Position numbers and translations under genes: made by a program. The notes beneath the pieces were generated by a model, which was not told the DNA's origin, made no database searches, and saw nothing but the letters and a program-made list of their open reading frames with translations. Below, piece by piece: positions 5,389 to 5,399 of a stretch of 5,399 bases of DNA (position 1 is the first letter of the stretch; every line of letters starts with the position of its first letter). Source of the stretch: an uncultured Allobaculum sp. (GTDB lineage Bacteria > Bacillota_I > Bacilli_A > Erysipelotrichales > Erysipelotrichaceae); the NCBI GenBank assembly GCA_948467695.1, contig CAOKFJ010000148.1, positions 1-5,399 of the forward strand. The letters run 5' to 3'.

Positions 5389-5399
5389 AAGTGAGCGTT

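Overview
The window looks like chromosome of a mid-GC, low-redundancy Bacillota (Firmicutes) gut or mucosal bacterium. This rests on an AAAGGA-type ribosome binding site with 8-nt spacing, a candidate CcpA cre site, many hairpin-plus-T-tract terminators, a CCA-encoding tRNA gene, and a secreted GH84 enzyme of the architecture best known from Clostridium perfringens NagH to NagK. An Erysipelotrichia-type host is a guess I cannot confirm from this sequence.

Layout. Positions 15-58 hold a long hairpin with a nested palindrome, probably the (possibly bidirectional) terminator of a gene left of the window. Positions 83-190 are the control region of the main gene: a cre-like site, weak promoter elements, an 8-bp leader hairpin and a good ribosome binding site. 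Positions 199-3978 encode one 1259-aa secreted multidomain beta-N-acetylglucosaminidase/hyaluronidase-like protein: signal peptide, GH20b-like N-domain, GH84 barrel with the Asp-Asp pair at 320/321, helical domain, discoidin/CBM32-like modules and a FIVAR-like helical tail. A terminator at 4071-4125 ends this unit, which appears monocistronic.

From 4140 to 5090 there is no large gene, but the sequence is not empty. It shows (a) an AT-rich strong-looking promoter at 4208-4235, followed by a probable independent structured RNA (about 4242-4517) with a 5' hairpin, a 14-bp long-range closing helix and its own terminator; and (b) a second promoter-like element at 4564-4591, a leader with mutually exclusive pairings, a possible 71-aa Cys-rich protein (4695-4910), and an elaborate terminator at 5023-5080.

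On the opposite strand, tRNA-Ala(GGC) occupies 5283-5208 with its own promoter upstream (5299-5327) and terminator downstream (5140-5192). It therefore converges on the second plus-strand unit. The right edge (5361-5388) has promoter-like boxes pointing out of the window.

Functionally, the big gene is an extracellular glycan-degrading enzyme acting on N-acetylglucosamine-containing host glycans, plausibly under carbon catabolite control. The RNA-rich stretch behind it is a separate set of transcription units and the most likely place for something undescribed.
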